DNA of 13,197 bases from Actinomycetes bacterium (GTDB lineage: Bacteria; Actinomycetota; Acidimicrobiia; Acidimicrobiales; Bog-793), in the NCBI GenBank assembly GCA_021785095.1, contig JAJYGM010000711.1:1-13197 (forward strand), read 5' to 3'. The notes beneath the pieces were generated by a model. It had not been told where the DNA came from. It saw only the letters and a list, made by a program, of their open reading frames with translations, and made no database searches. Below are positions 6,772 through 12,767 of this stretch, one piece after another (within the stretch, counting starts at the first letter, position 1; the number at the start of each line of letters is the position of its first letter). The position numbers and the translations under genes were made by a program.

Positions 6772-7596
6772 GTGGAACGCCAAGTGGTCGAGTACGAAGT
6801 GGCCGACCGGATCGCGACGATCCGCCTGAACCGGCCCGAGCGCCTCAATTCGTGGACCGGCCGGATGTCCTCGGAGTACCGGACGGCTCTCCTCGCGGCG
6901 GCCGACGATCCCCAGGTGAGAGTGATCGTGGTGACAGGAGCGGGACGAGGTTTCTGCTCCGGCGCCGACAGCGACGCCCTCGCGGGCCATGCCGAGCGGG
7001 GCGGCTACGACTCGGGCCTCGGCGAGGGAGCCCCGCGGCCCGGCTACGGAGTCCGCGCGGAGTTCGATGCCGACATGGCCTACCACTTCGGTGTCGACAA
7101 GCCGATCATCGCGGCGATCAACGGGCCGGCGGCCGGGATCGGGTTCGCCCTCGCCTGCTACTGCGACCTTCGTTTCGCTGCTCGGGGCGCCAAGCTCACG
7201 ACGGCGCACGGCCGGCTCGGGCTGCCGGCCGAGTTCGGGCTGTCGTGGCTGCTGCCGAAGCTGATCGGGCTCACCCACGCCGCCGAGCTCCTCTTCTCGA
7301 GCCGGATCTTCCTGGCTGAGGAGGCCGCCGAGATGGGTCTCGTGAACCGGCTCCTCGAACCCGGCGACCTGATGGGCGCCGTCTACGACTATGCGGCCCA
7401 GCTGGCGACGACCGTCTCGCCGGCCTCTCTTCGGGTCACCAAGCGGCAGCTGTACCGCGACCTCGTCGCCGGCAATCCGGCCGATTCGATCGAGGATGCG
7501 ACCGTGACGATGGACGAGATGATGGCCGGGCCGGACTATCGGGAGGGGGTGGTGGCGCTGCGGGAGAAGCGGGCGCCACGTTTCGGGCTGTCGTAG
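6772..7596 (+). CDS. Enoyl-CoA hydratase/isomerase (crotonase) family protein
   Basis: 274 aa. Crotonase-fold enzymes act on acyl-CoA thioesters, classically hydrating trans-2-enoyl-CoA in beta-oxidation. The fold shows TIRLNRPERLNSW (17-29), VIVVTGAGRGFCSGAD (51-66) for the oxyanion hole and CoA contact, KPIIAAINGPAAGIG (110-124), and the RLGLPAEFGLSWLLPKLIG block (148-166). By alignment with rat mitochondrial crotonase, the second catalytic glutamate (Glu164) is kept as Glu172, while the first (Glu144) falls on His146; Glu154 in AEFG is an alternative acid. A hydratase reaction is therefore uncertain and isomerase or another crotonase chemistry is possible. Start GTG 6772 begins the first conserved strand. 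It converges on the ketopantoate-reductase-like gene with a 35-bp gap. Confidence 0.88.
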   Translation: MERQVVEYEVADRIATIRLNRPERLNSWTGRMSSEYRTALLAAADDPQVRVIVVTGAGRGFCSGADSDALAGHAERGGYDSGLGEGAPRPGYGVRAEFDADMAYHFGVDKPIIAAINGPAAGIGFALACYCDLRFAARGAKLTTAHGRLGLPAEFGLSWLLPKLIGLTHAAELLFSSRIFLAEEAAEMGLVNRLLEPGDLMGAVYDYAAQLATTVSPASLRVTKRQLYRDLVAGNPADSIEDATVTMDEMMAGPDYREGVVALREKRAPRFGLS

Positions 7597-7631
7597 CTCT
7601 TCGGCTGGGTCGAGGTGACGACCGCTGCTCG

Positions 7632-8651
7632 TCAAGGGGCCGACCCGGCGGTGAGGCCGAGCCCTTCGGCCACTTCCTCGACGGTCATGGACCCCGGAGG
7701 GCGTCGCTCGCGAGCGAGCCGGTTCGCGACCTCCTGCAACCGTTCGTTGACGACCGTCGGGAGGCCGTGCAGGCGTCCGAGTAGCGCGATCTCCCCGTTG
7801 AGGTAGTCCGCCTCGATGTCGCCGGTGCCGCGCTGCAGGCTCTGCCAGCTCGAGCCTCCCTCCCGGACGGCGCCGTGCACCTCAAGCGTCTCGCCTCGCA
7901 GCCGGCGTCTCACCTCCTCCGCGCTCTCGTCCGCCACGGTGATGCCCGCAGCGGCGTAGCACGCACGCGCCTCGGCGCGGGCCGCCTTCATGAGTGACAC
8001 CGCCAGTTCGCTCGAGAGCTCGGTCCCACAGGCGGCCTGCAAGGCGTTGGCGAGGTTGCTGAGGAGCTTCAGGTACTTGAGGGACATGACGTCGCTCGTC
8101 GCCCTCGAGTCGAACCCGGCCGACACGAGGTCTGCGGCAAGCTCCTCGGCGACGGCATCGAGCCCTGTCGGGTAACGCCCGACATCGAGCAGCCCGTACA
8201 CAGGCGCGGTCGCGATCTCGACCACCCCGGGCTCGAGGTGACTCCCGGCGAGGACCACCCGCATCCCGTAGACCTGCGGGAAACGCCGGAGCGCGATCCG
8301 CTCGTTCTCCACTCCGTTCTGGGCGCACACGATCGGGATGCGCCGGGCGGCGGCGGCGTCATCGGCGGCATCGGCGACCGCTCGGAGATCGTCGAGCGCC
8401 GCCCCGCTCTGCTGGGTCTTCGTGGCGAGGATGACGCAGTCGCCGGCCTGCAGCCCGATCTCGGCCACGCTCCCGAACGCCGGGACAAGGAGGCGTTCCG
8501 TCGTGTCGGGATCTCGCAGCTCGAGGCCGTCACGCCGCAGAGCTTCGAGGTGGGCGCCGCGCGCGACGAGAACCACGTCGTGCCCGGCCTTCGCGAGCTT
8601 GCCGCCGATGGCGCCTCCGATGGCACCTGCCCCCAGGATCACGTATCGCAT
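7632..8651 (-). CDS. 2-dehydropantoate 2-reductase (ketopantoate reductase) family protein
   Basis: 339 aa. The family reduces 2-dehydropantoate to pantoate with NADPH for pantothenate and CoA synthesis. The N-terminal Rossmann fold opens with the dinucleotide loop ILGAGAIGGAIG (5-16). Residues matching E. coli PanE are present: Lys78 (ATKTQQ), Asn112 (AQNGVEN), Lys195 and Asn199 (LKLLSN), Ser267-Ser268, and Glu280 in DIEADYLNG. The catalytic Lys and Glu are therefore in place. The protein is longer than E. coli PanE (303 aa), with an extended loop near 90-105 and a C-terminal tail. No other pantothenate gene lies nearby, so it may be a paralogue acting on another 2-oxo acid; hence no symbol is given. 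ATG 8651 has no clear ribosome site; TATCAC 9 nt upstream is a poor -10 match. Confidence 0.88.
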   Translation of the reverse strand: MRYVILGAGAIGGAIGGKLAKAGHDVVLVARGAHLEALRRDGLELRDPDTTERLLVPAFGSVAEIGLQAGDCVILATKTQQSGAALDDLRAVADAADDAAAARRIPIVCAQNGVENERIALRRFPQVYGMRVVLAGSHLEPGVVEIATAPVYGLLDVGRYPTGLDAVAEELAADLVSAGFDSRATSDVMSLKYLKLLSNLANALQAACGTELSSELAVSLMKAARAEARACYAAAGITVADESAEEVRRRLRGETLEVHGAVREGGSSWQSLQRGTGDIEADYLNGEIALLGRLHGLPTVVNERLQEVANRLARERRPPGSMTVEEVAEGLGLTAGSAP

Positions 8652-8738
8652 GGATCTGTGATAGCCGATCAGCCGATCCCGGCGCTCCCCGTCACAGCCC
8701 TCCCCGGCTCGGTCGACGGGACAGCGGGAGCCGCTCGC

Positions 8739-8755
8739 CCCGCCCGACCGGCGGG
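8739..8755. terminator. GC hairpin after dtd, possible terminator
   Basis: CCCGCC and GGCGGG pair around a 5-nt loop in the 118-bp gap between the dtd stop (8770) and the start of the ketopantoate-reductase-like gene (8651), both on the minus strand. No T-run follows, so support is weak. The rest of the gap shows nothing else I can name. Confidence 0.22.
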
Positions 8756-8769
8756 CCGCGGGGCGCCGG

Positions 8770-9210
8770 TCAGGTCTCGACGACGAGGGTCACCGGCCCG
8801 TCGTTCGTGAGCCGGACCATCATGTGAGCCCCGAACCTGCCGGTTGAGACTTCTGCACCGAGTGCGCGCAAAGTCTCAACCACCCGCTCGACGAGCGGCT
8901 CCGCCTGAGGCCCCGGAAGCGCCTCCACGAAAGAAGGCCTCCGCCCACGGCTCGTGTCGCCGTACAGGGTGAACTGGCTGATGACGAGCAGGGGCGCCGA
9001 CAGCTCCGCACAGGACCGGTTCATGCGACCCTCGTCATCGGCGAGGATCCGGAGGTTCCAGAGCTTCTGCGCCATGGCGTCGGCGCTGGCGACCGTGTCT
9101 CCGTGCTTCACTCCGAGGAGCACGCAGAGGCCGGTGCCGGAGAGCTCACCGACTACCTCGCCGGCGACGGAGACCGTGGTCCCGTCGACGCGCTGGACGA
9201 CAGCTCGCAT
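8770..9210 (-). CDS. dtd: D-aminoacyl-tRNA deacylase (D-Tyr-tRNA deacylase)
   Basis: 146 aa, the normal length for the family. DTD hydrolyses D-amino acids wrongly attached to tRNA, and also Gly-tRNA(Ala), so it proofreads chirality in the cytoplasm. The two signature motifs are complete: SQFTLYGD (78-85) and NDGPVT (136-141), whose Gly-Pro (138-139) is the cross-subunit cis-Pro pair that excludes L-amino acids. MRAVVQRV at the start is the typical N-terminus. It begins 37 nt after the stop of the FMN-binding protein gene on the same strand with only a weak ribosome site, so the two are probably co-transcribed. The intervening gap is a cluster of GGGTCG-like repeats. Confidence 0.95.
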   Translation of the reverse strand: MRAVVQRVDGTTVSVAGEVVGELSGTGLCVLLGVKHGDTVASADAMAQKLWNLRILADDEGRMNRSCAELSAPLLVISQFTLYGDTSRGRRPSFVEALPGPQAEPLVERVVETLRALGAEVSTGRFGAHMMVRLTNDGPVTLVVET

Positions 9211-9246
9211 CTCGACCCGACCGCGCCGCGACCCGACCCGAACCGT

Positions 9247-9951
9247 CTAGACCGGAAGCGCCAACGGACCGCCGGCCACGAGATACGGCGGCAGCTCGAT
9301 CCCCGGTCGCAGGTCGGCCGAAGGTAGCGGTTCGCCCCACCTCGTCACGACCGGCCTCACACCGGCCCAGCAGTCGCGCCCGAGGTCATCCGGTTCGTCG
9401 AGGGGGCCACCCGAGCGGACCTTGGCGCTCACGTTCTCGAGCGGGACCTCGAGGACTGCGGTCTGGCGGAGCTCCTCGGGAGCGGGTGGGCGGGCATGCG
9501 CCGAGCGGCCCGGAACCAACCGTTCCACGAGCGCGGCGAGCAGCTCCGCCTTGCGGTCCCCGTCACGCACGAGCACAGCGTCGCCTTGGACGACGACGGA
9601 GCGGTAGTTCGCGGAGTGGTTGAACGTCGACCGTGCCAGCACGAGTTCGTCCACGACCGTCACCTCAACCGCGACAGGCACGCTCGGACGCCGGACCGCC
9701 CTCCGGGCAACGCCCATCCCGGTCGAGCCGTGGAGGTAGAGCGCACGGCCGACCCGGACGTACAGCATCGGCAGAACCGCAGGCCGTCCGTCGACCACGG
9801 TGCCGACGTGCGCGATCAGCCCCTCGTCCAACGTCCGGTGCACGGTGTCCTCGTCGTACCTGGCCCGCTCCGGGTGGCGCGACGGCCGGTTCGAGCTCGT
9901 GAGCGGGTAGTCACCCTCAGCCGTGCGACCCTTGGTTGTCGAGTCGGTCAT
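9247..9951 (-). CDS. FMN-binding split-barrel protein, NimA-like / pyridoxamine 5'-phosphate oxidase family
   Basis: 234 aa from ATG 9951, preceded by GGTGA 6 nt upstream; an in-frame start at 10005 is rejected because it lies inside the divergent regulatory region. The pattern matches the COG3467 branch of split-barrel flavoproteins (nitroimidazole-resistance NimA relatives): RYDEDTVHRTLDEGLIAHVG (31-50), GRPAVLPMLYVRVGRALYLHGS (55-76), LARSTFNHSANYRSVVVQGDA (105-125), a PGR segment near 147, SAKVRSGGP (175-183) and WAGVRPV (195-201). Such proteins bind FMN or a related flavin cofactor and carry out unknown reductions or oxidations; a true PNP oxidase role is not shown. Its position opposite a PLP-fold MocR regulator suggests control by vitamin B6 status or an amino compound. 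It is likely the first gene of an operon with dtd. Confidence 0.88.
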   Translation of the reverse strand: MTDSTTKGRTAEGDYPLTSSNRPSRHPERARYDEDTVHRTLDEGLIAHVGTVVDGRPAVLPMLYVRVGRALYLHGSTGMGVARRAVRRPSVPVAVEVTVVDELVLARSTFNHSANYRSVVVQGDAVLVRDGDRKAELLAALVERLVPGRSAHARPPAPEELRQTAVLEVPLENVSAKVRSGGPLDEPDDLGRDCWAGVRPVVTRWGEPLPSADLRPGIELPPYLVAGGPLALPV

Positions 9952-9971
9952 GTTGATCACCGTTGGTCGAT

Positions 9972-9997
9972 TTGTATGGGTACAATCATCTGATTGT
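9972..9997. promoter_or_regulatory. Divergent MocR/NimA-like control region: -10 box inside overlapping dyads
   Basis: Two perfect inverted repeats overlap here: TTGTA-4 nt-TACAA (9972-9985) and ACAATCA-2 nt-TGATTGT (9982-9997). Together they give three evenly placed half-sites of the form TTGTA/ACAAT. TACAAT at 9981-9986 is a near-consensus -10 box for the plus-strand regulator, and its GTG start (9996) lies at the end of the second dyad. The sequence is AT-rich against its surroundings. MocR proteins usually bind repeated sites in the gap shared with their target, so this is the probable operator for autoregulation and for control of the minus-strand gene starting at 9951. Confidence 0.6.
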
Positions 9998-11372
9998 GCC
10001 GTCACAGTATCAGATCAACGGCAGGCGAGCCGTCACGATCGCACAGTCGATCGAGGCCGGGATCACGAGCGCTGAGTTGGCCCCGGGCGAGCTGTTGCCG
10101 CCGATACGTGAGCTGGCCGACGCCCTCGGCGTGAGTCCCGGGACGGTCGCGGCCGCCTACCGCCTCCTCGGGCAGAGGGGTCTCACGACCTCCGATCGAC
10201 GCCGAGGAACGCGAGTCCGCCCCTGGTACGCGGAGACCGCTCGACCCGCCGCCGCGCCGCGCGCGCCCTCACCACAGTCCTTCGCACCTGAGCGAGCAGC
10301 CGACCTCGCCTCCGGCAACCCGGATCCGACGCTCCTCCCCGACCTGTCACCGATCCTCGAACGGCTCGACCACGTGCCGGCTCGCTACGGGGGCCCGCAG
10401 CTCGACGGCCGTCTCGCCGCCGTCGCCCGGCGGCAGCTCGAGTCGGACGGTGTACCGGTGCCGGCGCTCGCCTGCTCGTTCGGCGCCCTCGACGGCATCC
10501 GGAGGGTGCTCACGACCTCGCTCCGGCACGGCGACCGTGTCGCGGTCGAGGACCCCGGGTGGCCTTCCCTGCTCGACGGGATACGGCGCCTCGGGTTCGC
10601 GCCCGTCCCCACCGAGCTCGACGACGAGGGCCTGCTGCCGAGCAGCCTGTGGGATGCCCTCGCGGCGGGTGCAAAGGCCGTCATCATCACCTCACGCGCT
10701 CAGAACCCGACCGGCGCGGCGTCGGCGCCCGGCCGGGCGGTTGAGATCGCCGCGCTCATCGCCCGCTACCCGGGCACCCTTCTCCTCGAGGACGACCACG
10801 GTCACGCGATCGCCGACCCGGACGAGCCGCTCCACTCGGTCATCGCCGCCTCCGGCTCGCCTCCCGGCCCATGGGCGTTCGTCCGGTCCTCTGCCAAGGC
10901 GTACGGCCCCGACCTTCGCGTCGCAGTCGTGGCGGGAGATCCCACGACAGTCGGCCGCGTCGAGCTCGACGTGGCGAGCTCTGCAGGGTGGGTCAGCCAC
11001 CTCAACCAGCAGATCGTTGCGACCCTCTGGACCGACGAGGATGTCGGCCGTCTCGTGCGGAAAGCTGCCGAGCTCTATCGCGAGCGCCGCCATGCGCTCG
11101 TGGCGGCCCTGCGAGCGCTCGGGGTGCAGGCGCACGGGAAGACCGGGCTCAACGTCTGGATCCCGCTCCCCGCCGCGCCGTCCATCGACGAGGCCTCGAT
11201 CGTGGCGGACGTGATGGCGGGTGGCTGGCGTGTGGCAGCAGGCGCAGGGAGTCGACTCGTGAGCGGACCCGCCGTCCGAGTCACCACCGCCGCCCTCGAT
11301 CCAGGCGACGCCCCCGAGGTGGCCGGCTTGATCGCCCGGGCGATCGAGCGGCCCGCCGGTCGCGGCTACTGA
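9996..11372 (+). CDS. MocR-family transcriptional regulator (GntR winged helix plus aminotransferase-like domain)
   Basis: 458 aa from GTG 9996. Residues 14-76 form the GntR winged helix (LPPIRELADALGVSPGTVAAAYRLL at 35-58), then a linker of about 25 residues, then a fold-type I aminotransferase domain from about 103. PLP-binding residues are visible: Lys301 in SSAKAYGPDLR for the Schiff base, NPTG at 237-240, Asp266/Asp267, and Arg428 in VRVTTAAL for a carboxylate. The tyrosine that follows the acidic pair in GabR (EDDY) is His268 here (EDDHGH). MocR proteins use PLP, often with an amino ligand, as effector. TACAAT 9 nt before the GTG suggests a leaderless or near-leaderless message. The divergent FMN-binding gene is the likely target. 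A start at 9963 is possible by reading frame but would lie upstream of the -10 box. Confidence 0.93.
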   Translation: MPSQYQINGRRAVTIAQSIEAGITSAELAPGELLPPIRELADALGVSPGTVAAAYRLLGQRGLTTSDRRRGTRVRPWYAETARPAAAPRAPSPQSFAPERAADLASGNPDPTLLPDLSPILERLDHVPARYGGPQLDGRLAAVARRQLESDGVPVPALACSFGALDGIRRVLTTSLRHGDRVAVEDPGWPSLLDGIRRLGFAPVPTELDDEGLLPSSLWDALAAGAKAVIITSRAQNPTGAASAPGRAVEIAALIARYPGTLLLEDDHGHAIADPDEPLHSVIAASGSPPGPWAFVRSSAKAYGPDLRVAVVAGDPTTVGRVELDVASSAGWVSHLNQQIVATLWTDEDVGRLVRKAAELYRERRHALVAALRALGVQAHGKTGLNVWIPLPAAPSIDEASIVADVMAGGWRVAAGAGSRLVSGPAVRVTTAALDPGDAPEVAGLIARAIERPAGRGY

Positions 11373-11380
11373 CGCTCGCC

Positions 11381-11505
11381 AGAAAAGGGAGCGCTGGCGA
11401 ACGCTGGGGAACGTTGGCGAACGCCGGGGAATCGCCAGGGAACCCTGGGTGACAGGTCGGGCGAGCCCAGGCGAGGTCGGGCGAGCCCGGGCGACGCCCC
11501 GGCTA
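11381..11505. repeat. Array of about 12 degenerate 10-12 bp units ending in GGSGA
   Basis: The gap between the convergent MocR gene (stop 11370-11372) and the minus-strand small-protein gene (stop 11503-11505) is filled by short head-to-tail units. Read on the plus strand, successive units include GCGCTGGCGA, ACGCTGGGGA, ACGTTGGCGA, ACGCCGGGGA, then two 11-mers and a 12-mer, then GCCCAGGCGA, GGTCGGGCGA, GCCCGGGCGA, and a last one running into the TAG. Most units are exactly 10 bp. No spacers or conserved long repeat exist, so it is not CRISPR. No gene is supported within it. Confidence 0.75.
11435..11448. terminator. Hairpin inside the decamer array, possible bidirectional terminator
   Basis: CCAGGG-AA-CCCTGG is a perfect 6-bp inverted repeat at the junction of two array units, midway between the two convergent stop codons. 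A two-base loop is tight, so a slightly opened stem would be needed. No T-tract is present on either strand. Position is its best support. Confidence 0.3.
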
Positions 11506-11937
11506 CTCCCCGAGCAGCTTGCCGAGTGCCTGCCGGGCGTTCGCGTTCTCTGCCGCCGTCGTCGCGAGGAACAGGGCGAGCTGGCGCACCCACTCGGCCA
11601 CCGGCACCTCGCGCCGCGAGATGATGACGCCCCGCACCTGTTGAGCGATCGTCGCGACGAGGCGCCCGTGCGCCGACACGAGCTCGAGCGTCGAGTCGCC
11701 GACGAGGAGCCGGATCGCCTTCGCCTTACCGGGCCGCCCGGCCATCCTGTCGCTGAGCGAGCGCTCGTAGTCGACCTCGACCATGCCGGCGGGGAGCAGG
11801 TCACCGATCGTCGAGGACAGCACGCGGTGGTAGGCGTCGAGGTCGGCGGTGTCCGCACGGAGCGCAGCAGCGACGCCTTCGACCAGGTCGGCGTCGCCTC
11901 CGGAGGCGCCGGCGTCGACAGGCGTGATGTCGCTCAA
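11503..11937 (-). CDS. Small protein of unknown function, third gene of the YbjQ-type operon
   Basis: 144 aa from a TTG at 11937, which follows a GGGG about 8 nt upstream and begins 14 nt after the stop of the tandem-YbjQ gene. No ATG or GTG gives the whole protein downstream of that stop; GTG in HRVLSS (residue 39) would shorten it. I do not recognise a family. Residues 1-20 are acidic; 27-50 (RADTADLDAYHRVLSSTIGDLLPA) look helical; 51-110 alternate short strands and charged turns (MVEVDYERSL, KAIRLLVGDSTLELV, GRLVATIAQQVRGVIIS); 111-144 form an amphipathic C-terminal helix (VAEWVRQLALFLATTAAENANARQALGKLL). No signal peptide, membrane span or cysteine is seen, so it is probably cytoplasmic. 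Its placement suggests a partner of the YbjQ proteins. Confidence 0.75.
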   Translation of the reverse strand: MSDITPVDAGASGGDADLVEGVAAALRADTADLDAYHRVLSSTIGDLLPAGMVEVDYERSLSDRMAGRPGKAKAIRLLVGDSTLELVSAHGRLVATIAQQVRGVIISRREVPVAEWVRQLALFLATTAAENANARQALGKLLGE

Positions 11938-11951
11938 GGTGACGCCCCGGC

Positions 11952-12767
11952 TCAGCTGTCCGTCAGAGGAAGTACGAGCTGCGGCTTGGCGATCACGTGG
12001 TCGGCCCTGAGCGGCCGCACCGCCGTGCCGATGGCGAAGAACTCGGTCGTGTGCCCGCCCCACCTGTGTGCGAGGGACCGGAGCTGCACGCCGACGATCC
12101 CCTCGGCCTTCAGCTGCTCGGCTTCGGCCTGCATCCGGCTCATGGCGAGCTCACGCGCGTCGTAGAGCGCCTCGGTGAACTGCGGGATCTCCACGTTGCG
12201 CCCGACGTTGCCCATCGCACGAAACGCCCCCTGGTGCGCGATGTGGTACACGCAACTCCCCATCACCATGCCGAGCGGGCCGTAACCGGCCTGGATGAGC
12301 GTCCAGAAGTCCTGGCCGGACAGGTCGGAGGTGAAAGGGTGGCCCTGGTTGTTGCGCCAGTTGCCCTCGTCGTCGGCCTTCACCGCCGTGCCGACGGCTA
12401 TGAACTCGGCGAGGTCGTTGCCGAACTCCTTGAACTCGATCTCGAGCCGGACCCCGACGATCCCGTCCGCACCGATGGCGTCCGCCTCGGCCTCCATGCG
12501 GGTCATGGCGAGCTCACGTGCCTGGTACATCGCCTGCGACAGGGTTTGGAGCTCCATGTTCTGGCTCCAGCGCCCCACCTGGAGGCCGACGTGGTAGATG
12601 CTCGAGCCGAGGACCAGCCCGAGTGGGCGGAAACCCGCCTCACGGACGAGCAGGAATTCGTTGACGCTCAGGTCGGAGGTGAACAGCCCTCCTGGCTGCC
12701 CCGGCCGCATCTCGGCCAGGCGGCGCATCGCATCCTCGGGGATCCCGAGGCTCGTGGTGTCGGTCAT
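11952..12767 (-). CDS. Tandem-duplicated YbjQ/DUF74 (putative heavy-metal-binding) domain protein
   Basis: 271 aa. Two copies of one domain are obvious: residues about 28-130 and 144-250. Each runs FTSDLS, a GF/GYxPLGxVxGS motif (GFRPLGLVLGS 45-55; GYGPLGMVMGS 161-171), the strand SIYHVG or CVYHIA, TEALYDARELAMSRM-type helix (QAMYQARELAMTRM 78-91; EALYDARELAMSRM 199-212), ADGIVGVRLE or AEGIVGVQLR, and a closing F(I/F)A(V/I)GTAV. Single-domain YbjQ proteins of about 105 residues form pentamers, so a fused pair should assemble differently. The metal-binding label of the family is weakly supported experimentally. The start is secure: GAGGAGG lies 5 nt before ATG 12767, and the ATG overlaps the preceding stop as ATGA, so translation is coupled. 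Confidence 0.88.
   Translation of the reverse strand: MTDTTSLGIPEDAMRRLAEMRPGQPGGLFTSDLSVNEFLLVREAGFRPLGLVLGSSIYHVGLQVGRWSQNMELQTLSQAMYQARELAMTRMEAEADAIGADGIVGVRLEIEFKEFGNDLAEFIAVGTAVKADDEGNWRNNQGHPFTSDLSGQDFWTLIQAGYGPLGMVMGSCVYHIAHQGAFRAMGNVGRNVEIPQFTEALYDARELAMSRMQAEAEQLKAEGIVGVQLRSLAHRWGGHTTEFFAIGTAVRPLRADHVIAKPQLVLPLTDS

Noticed and set aside
9952..10005. N-terminal extension of the FMN-binding protein to a start at 10005
   Set aside because: It would cover the dyads and -10 region; ATG 9951 has a ribosome site and the conserved domain begins well after it.
11381..11505. Decamer array considered as a CRISPR array
   Set aside because: Units are 10-12 bp, degenerate and contiguous; there are no 25-40 bp repeats, no unique spacers and no cas genes.
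10692..11858. Minus-strand frame of 388 codons across the MocR gene and the decamer array
   Set aside because: It runs through the repeat array and antisense to conserved MocR motifs; the translation is repeat-like Arg/Pro/Ser sequence.
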